Source: Eopsaltria australis (Eukaryota > Chordata > Aves > Passeriformes > Petroicidae). Taken from it: DNA of 64,000 nucleotides. The stretch spans positions 806,001 to 870,000 of the forward strand of contig JAVTVJ010000520.1 in the NCBI GenBank assembly GCA_034509425.1, given 5' to 3'. This document shows, one piece after another, positions 1-9,838 of this stretch. Positions within the stretch are counted from its first letter, which is position 1, and each line of letters begins with the position of its first letter. Below the pieces are notes generated by a model. That model searched no databases, was not told the DNA's origin, and saw nothing but the letters and a program-made list of their open reading frames with translations. A program made the position numbers and the translations under genes.

Positions 1-124
1 GGTCTGGTGTGGAGGGGACAGACCCACAGAGAGATGGAATATGCAAAGGGGAACCAGCTCCAGGTCTGGTGTGGAGGGGACAGACCCACAGAGAGATGGA
101 ATATGCAAAGGGGAACCAGCTCCA
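1..124. repeat. 62-bp tandem repeat, two copies, cut by window edge
   Basis: Positions 1-62 and 63-124 are two essentially identical 62-bp units beginning GGTCTGGTGTGGAGGGGACA. The array enters from the left edge, so its true copy number is unknown. The unit length is not a multiple of three, so the reading frames across it shift from copy to copy and do not look coding. The sequence after 124 resembles the unit start only briefly and then becomes unique. Confidence 0.9.
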
Positions 125-249
125 GCTCTGGGCACCCACTGCTGGGAGCAGGACTCGGCCAGGAGCTGGCACAGAGGCTCTCTGGGGAGGGCACAGCAAA
201 GGGACATCGTGGATCCTGGTGGCTTCGCCCAGTGTTCACCCCAGTGACT

Positions 250-705
250 GTGGGCTGTCCCCGGAGTGCTCGGGGCCGGCATAGCAGGAGCATCCCCAGG
301 CCTTGGCATCACAAGCCCTCTGCTCTGTACCTTACTTTGACATGTTTCTCAAAAAAAAAAATAAAAAAGAAAAAGAAAAAAAAATACAAAACAAAACAGA
401 AAAGAGTGGGAAAAAAGGAAAAAATAGTCTCCGTGACATTCAGGGGATTTTCCTTTGTGGACATGCAGAATTTCTATGAATATAGTTTTTTGTAAACATT
501 TTGTAACAATTTTGGTTTCATAGTAACTGTGTTACTTGCTGATCATTCTAGGCTGATGTAAATACAATTTCCAAAAAATAAAAAAAAGAAAAAAAGAAAA
601 AATTCTGATTATTTTCCTTTTTAAGACACTGTGATATATCAAAGTGCACAGTTTGCTGTATGAAGTAATATGGTTTTAAATTTTAAATAAATAATTTCTA
701 GAAAA
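250..705 (+). other. possible 3' UTR end of an upstream gene
   Basis: A moderately GC-rich stretch changes to an A-rich run at about 350, then to AT-rich, non-repetitive sequence with many TTTTGTAA/TAAAT words. This is typical of the terminal 3' UTR of a vertebrate gene read on the plus strand. AATAAA hexamers occur at 577-582 and 686-691. No coding exon precedes it in the window, so any gene would lie to the left. I cannot identify the gene. An equally simple explanation is an AT-rich conserved intergenic block, so this is a weak call. Confidence 0.33.
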
Positions 706-1189
706 TAATGGAGTTTATGCCTGTTTATACTCAACATCTCCCTTCCTTCTTGCTTAGATTTTGTTCCAAACTCACTCTGTTTAACAACATCCCAACTTTA
801 CCAGCCAGTGATGATAAAAGCAGTTCCCAAATGAACCCAAACACCTGGGAAAAGCTGTTGGTGCTGCTCACCAAGGGGGTTGTGGCACATTTGGGTCAGT
901 GGTGATGGCCTCGAGCACAGCACATGGAGAGGAAGGGAAAGTCCCAATTTGTCCAGAGGGAGAGAAGAGACGATGAGGCTCAGACAGAGCAGCTCTCCCT
1001 GCCCTCACACACCTCCCACAGCTTGATATCAGACAGGTAATTAAGCCTGGATGTTCCATGAAGAGCCATCCACAGGAGCTCTGTCCCATCGTGGTTTGCC
1101 TGGAGGCTGCCTGAGCTTTTCATCACACAGAGGTGCCGGAGCCCGAGAGCCCCGACGAGGCTCAGCTTCATAAAAGCTCTGTTTGCCTC

Positions 1190-1310
1190 TTCCCTTCCGT
1201 GTAAGTCAAAATCTTATTAGCCCGATAAAAGCTGAGAGCACCCTAAAGGCCAACGTTTATTAGTCTAAATCTTTATGACTCTGCTTTATTATATCGAGGC
1301 AGGGAGGAAA
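1190..1310. promoter_or_regulatory. candidate conserved non-coding element
   Basis: AT-rich sequence with several TTATTAG/TTTATTA words and isolated CpG dinucleotides (GCCCGATAAAAGC, CAACGTTTATTAG, TATCGAGG). CpG kept in AT-rich avian DNA without an island is often a mark of constraint. This is a composition-based guess with no alignment behind it. Confidence 0.25.
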
Positions 1311-1799
1311 CGTCTGTGGTTTCCGGGATGGGAGCAGAGCGTGGTCGGAGCTGTGCCCTTCCTGCAGTGATAAAAGAAACCCCAAAAGTCGAGGCACAGC
1401 CCCGGGAGTGACTCTGGGCTTCAGTGGCACGGCCCACCCTGCACACTGAGAAATAAAGGCAATTCCTTCCCATTTTAATTATTTTAAGGGTCACCCTCAA
1501 AAATCTTTCACATGCGAGCCCTCAGAAAACCAAAGCTTTGACGCTGGCGCCAAGAGGGGATCGGCAGAGCCGAGCCCAGCCTCACTGAGCCCTGATCAAT
1601 ATGCAGAGAACACAGCAAAAATAAGGAGGAAAAAAGGTAAAAGCGACGGATGCCTTTGCAAAGCTGCTCCTCCATCGCTTAGAGCGAGAGACCTTCCCTG
1701 GGAACAAAATCCCTTCCCACGTGCCGAGGGAAGGGCTGCTCCCAGCTGCCGAGGACAGCGGGGGCAGGACGGGGCTGACCCTGCACGACAAAGCCCCGG

Positions 1800-2010
1800 C
1801 AGCGCCAGGAACGGCAGGAATTGTCAACACAAATCGTTATCAGCAATAACGCGAGGCAGCAATTAACCTTGTCAGTCAGCAGCTCACCCTTTACTGGCTG
1901 TGACCCACCGCCTCGGAGCTGCCAATCACCTCCCGATGAATAATGAATGAGACAACAGATTTCACTCATAAAACAGCAGCTCGGCTCCCTTTAAGCAGCA
2001 ATTAATCCCT
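1800..2010. promoter_or_regulatory. candidate conserved non-coding element
   Basis: Repeat-free block with AATCGTTATCAGCAATAACG, two AATTAA sites, and GATGAATAATGAATGAGACA. The CAATAA/TTAT spacing and the retained CpGs suggest a transcription-factor-binding cluster. No function can be assigned from the sequence alone. Confidence 0.28.
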
Positions 2011-3281
2011 CTGGGCAAAATATGGGGAAAACAGGGAAATGGTGAGAGGCGTCTGCCCACCCTCCCACCTCCCAGTCCCAGCCAGGCACCTTCAGACGTT
2101 TTAGATTTTCAGCTCAGCAGAGAACAGAATTTTTGACCTGGATTTCTTCCAACGAAATCCCATTTCAAAGCAGTAATTGTACATCTGTGAGCAGGTGTTT
2201 TCCTGACCCTGGGTGTCACTGCTCCAATCCATCCCTGTGCCCTCTTGCAGGGACAGGTGGCCGACATGGGCCACCGTGACCACACCATGACTCTTGCTCT
2301 CGATGAACACCAACTCCAGCCAAAATCTCTGCCACTCAGGGAGGACTCAGGCAAGTTTGGACCTGAATGTTGTCGCAGGTAAAACACACCTTATTTCCTT
2401 AATGATTTCCTTAATGGAAATTTGGGGATGGAACAGCAGGGAATGGAGGCCACAGGAAATCCATTCTGTCCTCTGGTGCCTGCCAGAGTGGGTTGGGCAG
2501 GACAGTCCCTGCATGGTACAAAAATTGTGTTTGCATCACTATTACAAGCCCCAAACAACCATGGAAACGGGGAGCAGCATATAATAACTCATTTAATAAC
2601 AATGTTGTTCATCCAGCATCAGGAGCCTTTCGGGATCTTCCTGAAATTTTCACAAGTGGCATTTTCTCATCCCAGCCCAGCTTACTGAGCATGACCCAGG
2701 TTGATCCCAGCTCATGCCACCTCCAGCTCCAGCTCCACAGATGACAAATGGAAGTGACTTTGCAGCACAACCAGGAGCTGTGCAGCCTCCTCCAGAAACC
2801 CCTCCATTATTCCCCCTTGCAGGAGGAACAGAATGGGGCAGGGTGGGCTGGGCCCTGCAGAACCAGGGGGTGATGCCAGTGAGAAGTGGAGCCCAGCAGA
2901 AAGCTGAACAGCACAAAAAGAAACCTGCCCTGAGCCTCCAGACACACAGCCTGGATTTGAACTGGTTTGTGACATTTGGAAGAATTTGGTGACATTTCCC
3001 TTCAAGAACTTCTCTGCTACTCCTGCATTTTCTGATATTTTCCACCAGTAACTGAAATATCCGACCAACCACAGGACTGGAGTTGTGCAGTAACTGGAAA
3101 AAACAGAGCCTCTGGCTTAGAGAGCTGTGTTCAGGTAAAAAGGGAAAGAAACAAAGCAGAAAACACCAAAAAGCTGAAAAGATTACCTACCCAGAGGGGC
3201 AAGGAGAGGGGGGAGAGCAGGAGCCTGATCCATCAGCTCAGGGCTGCACTGGGACCATCCCGGGGATGGAGCTGCCCTGGG

Positions 3282-3327
3282 TGACAGGGACAGGCTGGGA
3301 CAGGCTGGGAAAGGCTGGGACAGGCTC
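3282..3327. repeat. 10-bp minisatellite, about 4-5 copies
   Basis: Repeats of GACAGGCTGG (one copy AAAGGCTGG) in direct tandem. It is short, GC-rich and imperfect. Confidence 0.8.
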
Positions 3328-3654
3328 TCCGTGGGCTCTGCACACCCCAGGAGCTGCTCCTCTGCCGGAGCTGCAGACACGTGGCCCCGGCTTTCCTTGG
3401 GAACTCCAGGAATTAGGAACATTAAAACCACTAAAAGCGTGTCATCCCATCCCAAACCAAGAACCGCCTTCCTGCCATAGCCCCAAGCACTGCTCGTGGG
3501 GAGCTGGGGCGCAGCAGAGCAGCAGGGATGGGTGAGGACCAGAGCAGGAGCAGCCCCTGGTGCTGGAGGGAGCAGCTCAGCCGGAGGTGTGGGTGCTCAG
3601 GGACATTTCAGAGCTGAGAGCCCCGAGCAATCCGCAGGGGCAGGCGAGGTGCTG

Positions 3655-3840
3655 ACACCTTTTATTTTAAGTAGTATCGATGGTGCTGTTTAGCACACTC
3701 TGAGCACGCTGAAAGCATCAGCTTGGTAAACAAGAACTCTTTTGGCAGCGGCGAGGTGACATATGGGCTCTGGGTATAATGTGCCTTGAAATGGTTGTCG
3801 TAAATTAGAGAAGTGGCTGTGACACAGGTGACACCCCGGA
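3655..3840. promoter_or_regulatory. candidate conserved non-coding element
   Basis: Repeat-free sequence with TTTTATTTTAAGTAGTATCG, GGCAGCGGCGAGGTGACATA and GGTTGTCGTAAATTAGAG. CpG dinucleotides sit inside otherwise AT-leaning DNA. Assigned on composition only. Confidence 0.25.
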
Positions 3841-4589
3841 GCACTGAGACTGCACGGGCTCAGGGGAGGAGCGGCTCTGGAGAGGTTTCTTTTCATGGGC
3901 TTGAAAGGGAGGCAGGAGGAACCAGAGCAAAGCCCCCAGCAGAAGGGAAAAGGGCACCATTAGAGGAGGGAAGGGGGCACACAGCAGAGCACAGGGGTGG
4001 AGAATCACTGCAGAAAAGACCAAAACGTGCTGCAGAAACATTGCAGGCACACAGACCATTCCAGTCACTCAGGCTTTTTACCCTTCAGCACGAGTTGTCT
4101 TATTTTCATCCTCCCCTGCTGCCCTGAATCTCTCTCCCTGTTCTCCATGCACGCTGTGTGCTCACATAATGGCTTTTTTTTCCCATTAATGTGTTTATCT
4201 TGCTCCCTGTGCTTTGTTGGATGCACCAATTCGCTGCTTCTTTATAGCAAAGTGTCTGCAGCACCTCAGGAGCCAGTTTTGCTCGGGGAAGTCGAGGCTG
4301 GCACTCACACTGTGTCACTGCAGGGTCATGAACCACAGAAATTGGCACCATTTTTACAATTCCCACAGGACAGCACAAGGAATGGTAATTGCCAGCACCC
4401 CAGGGCCTACAGCTCACACCATCCCACCTCTGGAAGGTTGACCTGCCTGGGAGCACTCACCTGTCCCCTCTCAGGACCTGAAAAACGCAAGCCCTGAGCC
4501 AGGAAAAAGCCAAATAAAAGTTTTCCCTTGGAGATGTTGTGGGAAAGGAATGAGTTCCATTTCAAGTGTTTCAGGAATCTTTCTCTCCC

Positions 4590-4870
4590 TTTCTGTGGCC
4601 TTGCTAAAACAGCTCAGAGAGACATAATTGAAGTGTTTAAGGAGCATCTGTCATTATTAAAACAAAGTTGCTCTGCAATTTTACAATTTCACTGCAGTTT
4701 CATTATCTCATGCAAATGAGCTGCTCTTCCCCTCTGTGGCGGGGCTGGAGGGAGAGGAGCCCCAGCGAGGGAATTTATTACCAGTTCTCACTCTTGAGAT
4801 TATCAATTGCAAATGAAGGAGCATAAATACATCTTCTTTAGCTGCTTATGCCACATTAAGGAACGTGCTC
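4590..4870. promoter_or_regulatory. candidate conserved enhancer-like element with octamer site
   Basis: An AT-rich block containing TCATTATTAAAAC, a CTCATGCAAATGAGCTG segment (perfect POU octamer ATGCAAAT at 4710-4717), a short GC-rich spacer, then TTGAGATTATCAATTGCAAATGAAGG. POU octamer and TAAT-type cores together are common in vertebrate developmental enhancers. Whether it is conserved cannot be seen from one species. Confidence 0.33.
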
Positions 4871-5959
4871 CAAGCTAATGGCTTTGCCACTCCTGTCTCC
4901 TCAGCCAGGAGCAGAGCTGGGGACACACAGGACTCCTTTGGTTCTCAGCAGCATCAGAGGGGCTGCAGGAACTGGAGTAGCTCAGCAGGTTGTTCCTACA
5001 ACACCAATCCCAGTCCACCCTGCAGATCACACAGCTACAATAGGTGATACAATTGGGAGAGTTTGTGTTTTTGGCAGGAATTCTGGTCCCCTGGTGATCA
5101 GCAGCATAACCACCCCTCCAGCCCTGCTCACACTGCAGGTTTCACAGCCTGTCCATACACACACATCTCATTTCCAGCTTCCCTTGCTGTACCAGTGCTT
5201 CCATGGCACAGAACTCTACCCCAAAACCTCCCTGAAGCTGTCCCTGGATGGGGAGAGATCCCAAGCCCAGGGAGCAAGCCTGTGGGGAGCTCCTGTGGCT
5301 GAGACAGAGAGACCCTGCTGCCCTCCTGGCTGGGATCCAGCGTGAGGATCTCTGTGTCCTTGGGGCTGGCAGAGCCCAGCAGCTCCAGCCCAGGCTCCTC
5401 AGACACCTGAGTCCCAGGGACCATCACCCATCCTGCTGCAGGGCTGAGCAGCCCTGGGGAAGCTGGAGCAAAGAGGTGTGGCTGCTGCAGGCTTTGCCCC
5501 ACACGGAGCTGCCCACGAGCACCAATCCCCCAATTTATGGAGCCTTCCCCAGCACCAGGACTGGGCTCAGGCTCAGCCACCACCTGCACTCCCACCTACA
5601 CACCACAGCCACTGCCTGGCACCCATCTCCCCAGCCTCACCCCAGAGAACCAGGTTGGGGACACCCTCTGAGGTGCTTCACAAGCCATCACAGGAGCTCC
5701 TGCTCCTGCCAGCACAGCTCTGGCAGTGCCTGGCTCCAGCAATCCCCACGGAACAGCAGCAAAGAGACAATGACTGAGTGGCCTGGCACTGAAACACTGT
5801 CACCAGTGGGTGCTTGGCCAGGCTGCCACTGCCCAGGGCCCACAGGCACCAAGGGGGTGCCAGGCTGTCCTTGTCCCCAGCATGGTTGGGGGGTCCCTCC
5901 ACATGCACAGGTCCCCACCAATGCTGGAATTACATTTCCTTCAGAGCGTTTCTATCAGA

Positions 5960-6210
5960 GAGAATAGAACAGTGGCTGATCCCGTGCAATCCAAAGCTGG
6001 CAGCCTGCACACAGCCATCCATCAGGAGTGGGTAATTGATGCTATCAAGGGCCAGTTTATTCCAATCCATGCAGCACTCGGCATTCACTGCAGCCCCGTC
6101 CCCTGCCAGGGGGTGAGAAAACCTTATTATCCACACAAACCCCTAATTCCAACAAATTCGATTACCCAGGCAAATGGAAATAACGCAAACAAAACCGTCT
6201 GAGGCTCTGA
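5960..6210. promoter_or_regulatory. candidate conserved non-coding element
   Basis: Sequence changes here from GC-rich to AT-leaning unique DNA with GGGTAATTGATGCTATCAAG and a run of CCTAATTCC/ATTCGATTACCC words. No repeat is recognised. Weak, composition-only call. Confidence 0.24.
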
Positions 6211-7779
6211 GGGCTGAATCGCTTCTTTGTGGGCTCAGTTGTTTATTTCCAGGAGGATTTACAGCACAGGGTGGTCTGGGTTAGGGGCAGTTTGGACAGA
6301 GCAGCCTCTGGCACCTGCTCACCCAAACACAAACCCTCATTATCCTAAAGCCTGAGCTCCAAATGCTCCTCAGAGGACCCAGCCCTTCCAGACTGGCTGC
6401 ACGAGAGGCTTTTCCTCTCACTCGCATCTCCTCCAGCTCAGCTGCAAAGACAGGGCTGCTCTTTGGGTCTGAGGGCTCCAGCTGGGACCTAAAGAACTAT
6501 TAAAATGGTCATGAATGTTAAATATGAGATTTGGAAACCTTTTGAGTTTATTCTTACTCCTCTGAGGCTTTTTTCCCCAGGAGATGCTGATCTCTAGAAA
6601 GGCCCTGTAAACAAGTGCAATGCTGAATGTTTTCTATCACGGTGTGATTGAGGTGGATGCTGCAGAACAGCCTCAGAAAATAAAGCTGGAATTTTTATTC
6701 CCCTGCAAGTCAGGGTCTAATGAGGCAGTCTGGACCAGCTCACCAATGGACACAGGCCAGGTGACTTCTGTAGACAAGGACAAGAACTGAAATTTCAATT
6801 TTCACACCCAAGCAAGCAGTCAGGGCACTCCTATGAATTGAGCTCCCGAGCAAGGATGATGGATGAAGTAAACAACAGGGCTGTGTGGAAAGGGCAATGT
6901 TCTTGCTTGGGGGGGAATCACTTTCATTACAAACCCTCCAAAGAAAATTTAAAAACAATCTCAAATTGTTTAGATTTTCTCCAAATGTAGTAGTGAGAGG
7001 AATGCCACTTTCCCTGGCGGGGCTGCAGGGACACACAGACCCACAGCTCAGCATCTCAACACCATCTCCTATCCCAAAAACACACAGATCCCACAGAAAA
7101 CCGTGGAACAGCATTCCTGCCATCCAGCCAGGGCTCAGCACACTGCCTCTGCCCTCTGGCTTTCCCTGCACTCTCCAGTTCCATCTCCCCAGGCTCCCTG
7201 TCTGAGCTCCTGCAGCCCCAGCCATCAATCCCAGCTCCCAGCCTTTAAGCAGCATCATCTGGAAATGCCCAGTTTATGTTCCACTCTGGGATATGTTCAA
7301 AGTCCCTCCTGGGCCAGTGGCAGTGCTCTAATGAGCCCATCAATAAACCAGAGCAGCTGCTCTGAAAGAATTCAGCTGTTCCAAGATGGAAAAGTCCATT
7401 AAGTTTATTGCATGAAATGCTGGATGGGGTTTAGACAGGGGATCACTGCCAGGTTCTATAAACTCCCAAAGACCTGCCAAATGAAGGGAGTGGAGGCAGG
7501 ACAGGGAGTTTCAAACCATCATTACCCCCAGGGGGAAGGGAACGTCCATTTATCTCCAGTTGCTACCAAGAATCAACAAGTTGGATGAGATTTTTGGACC
7601 CAGTGCTGCTGTTCTTTGGCTGGGTTAGAAGAATTTTGAGGGGAGAAGGGCTGGAGTAAAGATTTCTTAAAAGGTCTCCTGTGATGGCAAAGGGACCTCA
7701 GAGAGCAGCCTCACAGGGACCATGGCTCTGAAAGTGTCCAGGGGAAAATGTGGAAATTGGACTTAATTTGCCATAAGAC

Positions 7780-8060
7780 GTGAAAATACATGAAATAAAG
7801 CAGGACCAGAAAACCAACATTCTGTTCCCTCGTACCACAGGGATGTCAATTAATTACTGACTGCTTTGGTAACTGGGAAGTTTGAAATGTGATGATTTAA
7901 CAAGCCACACAAAAGGCTTAAATGTTCTCAAGGCGTCCATGAGGGAAAGTTCTACTTCATCTGCTCATAAACACGAGAAACCATACAGAGGATTAATTAG
8001 CAGCAATTAGCAATTAATGAGTTCCTCTGTTGATGCTCCAGGAAAGGAACACGTGCGTTT
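7780..8060. promoter_or_regulatory. candidate conserved element with homeodomain-core cluster
   Basis: Contains CAATTAATTACTGACTGC near 7850 and GATTAATTAGCAGCAATTAG followed by CAATTAATGAG at 7991-8021. That gives four ATTA/TAAT cores in about 30 bp, two of them in palindromic TTAATTA form. The context is repeat-free. Homeodomain proteins bind such cores. Function and conservation are inference. Confidence 0.33.
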
Positions 8061-9605
8061 AAAGGATCTCAGCCCATGGCTGGGTTGGGGTGGAGCAGCT
8101 CAAACCACTGTCCCAGGAATGATTCCTGTGATGTGCAGCAATGCCTCAATCCTTCAGGAGAGCAGTGAGCAGGAGACACTCTGAGAGATGCTCCATAAAT
8201 AAAAAACAACAGGGAAACCCAGTGGGAAAGCTGATGCACATTCCAAGCCCAGAGATGATCCAGCAGTGGGGAGCACCCAGACACCTCAAAAATGGATCTG
8301 GCCTGGGGCAGGAGCCCAGCATGCCCTGGACAATGCTCACACCTCCCCAGCCTCACCAGGACACAGGTGGCAATTCCTAGAGAGCACCTGCTCCCTGAAA
8401 TGTGGCATCACAGGGAACAGGCAGCAGTGAGCCAGGAGAGCACCTGGGGCAAGTAAGAGGAGGAGGAGGAACAGGGTAAAAAGGAGGAGAGTGAGGAGGA
8501 GATTGTTCCAGCCACTGAGGAACATCATCCATCTGCAGGAACAGAGGAGCAGGAGGTGCTGCAAGGATCCAAGGCAAGGCAGCTGCAGGGAGGTACCCGA
8601 GCACAAGACTCAGCTGCCCCAGCATGAAGGCATAAAGGCAGGAATAAAGGAAAAAAAACTTTAAAAGCCTCAAAGAAGTTCTGTTTTTAGAAAGAAGAAG
8701 TTGAGCACTCTCCCCTGGAGCTGCTTTTGGAGCTGCCTGCCTGGCAATGCTGGTGGCTGGGCACTCAGACCACCGAGTGTTTCAGCCCCAGAACAGCCCT
8801 TCCTGTGCTGGGAAACTCTGCTCTGGCAGCTCCAGCACCACTGCAGGAAGGAGCCAGGCATTTCCAGCAATTACTTTTTATAACTAGCGAGATTCATCCG
8901 TGGGGTAAAGATTCCCATCAAAACTAATAAATAAAAATCAAGCCTACATCTTATCAAAAAATCCTTTTCTTTCCTCTCTGGGCCTGTAAATTCCCACAAA
9001 GCCAAGAAAAGAGAGAGCAGTTTTTAAATGCTGCTGTGGCAATAAAATCCTGATCTCTCGCAAATGGAATTCGGAACACACAACGTGGGGCTATACATTA
9101 TCCTGCCCGAAAACTCCCTCAGGGGAAATGAGGTTATCAAAATTTGGAGAACCTAATGCAAACGCTGATCCTTCTCCAGTGCAAATGAACACCCAGGCAG
9201 GTATTGGAATGGTGTTTTCCTCTGCTGAAAGGAGGTTGGTTGGAATTTGAACTTGCTGAAATAGCCCCATCGCCTCTGATTTTTCATTCCTGCTGCAGGT
9301 GCTCCCCAGCACTCAGCATTTATTTATGGAAAGGTTCTTTCCGTGCCGTGCTGCCCTTCCCATTACAATACAAATTACTGCAGAGTTCACGGGCAAGGTT
9401 CACAGGAACACTCGAGTTAAATTTGAAAATAATTCATAATGCTGCAGGGGATTGGGAAGGATAATCCAGATCCTGGAGACTTGCAAATGAAATTCCCTCT
9501 CAAGGGGGATGTGTTTTCAGGAGTGTGGTGGGGAGGGCGTGGGGACGCCCTGGATCCAAATCCAGTGGAGGATGAGCTGGAATTGCAAGGGCAGGATGAT
9601 CTCAA

Positions 9606-9838
9606 GAATCCCAGAATCCCAGAATCACTGGGTTGGAGGAGACTTTTGAGATCATGGAGTCCAACCCATGCCCCAACACCTCCACTAAACCCTGGCATCG
9701 AGTGCCACATCCAAGCTTTTTTTAAACCCATCCAGGGATGGTGACTCCACCACCTCCCCAGGCAGACAATTCCAGTATTTAACCACTCTTTCAGTAAAAA
9801 ACTTTTTCCTGATATCCAACCTAAACTTCCCTTAAGCC
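9606..9838 (-). mobile_element. CR1 LINE 3' fragment
   Basis: Read on the minus strand this ends in the CR1 3' tail. On the plus strand it opens with CCCAGAATCCCAGAATCACT and GGTTGGAGGAGACTTTTGAG, then CCACCTCCCCAGGCAGACAATTCC and a CTTTTTCCTGATATCCAACC block, all standard antisense CR1 3' UTR words. Only the non-coding 3' end survives, the usual 5' truncation. It is fairly diverged and so an older subfamily. Confidence 0.9.

Larger units (their letters stand above)
706..3281. other. unique non-coding sequence with AT-rich islands
   Basis: I see no transposon and no credible exon here. Frames up to about 140 codons exist but overlap on both strands and have no recognisable motif. Two islands, 1190-1310 and 1800-2010, differ from the rest by CpG retained in AT-rich sequence and by AATTAA/AATAATGAATGA words. 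They are listed separately. Confidence 0.6.
3328..9605. other. unique non-coding sequence, no transposon
   Basis: A 6.3-kb interval without a CR1 or LTR that I can recognise, which is unusual beside the repeat density further right. The part from 4880 to 5950 is GC-rich and holds a frame of 239 codons at 5248-5967. That frame overlaps frames on the other strand, has no domain and looks like compositional open frame. Candidate conserved blocks at 3655-3840, 4590-4870, 5960-6210 and 7780-8060 are listed separately. Confidence 0.55.

Noticed and set aside
5248..5967. 239-codon open frame
   Set aside because: GC-rich, proline/histidine/serine-rich, overlaps frames on the opposite strand, with no domain, splice context or family resemblance.
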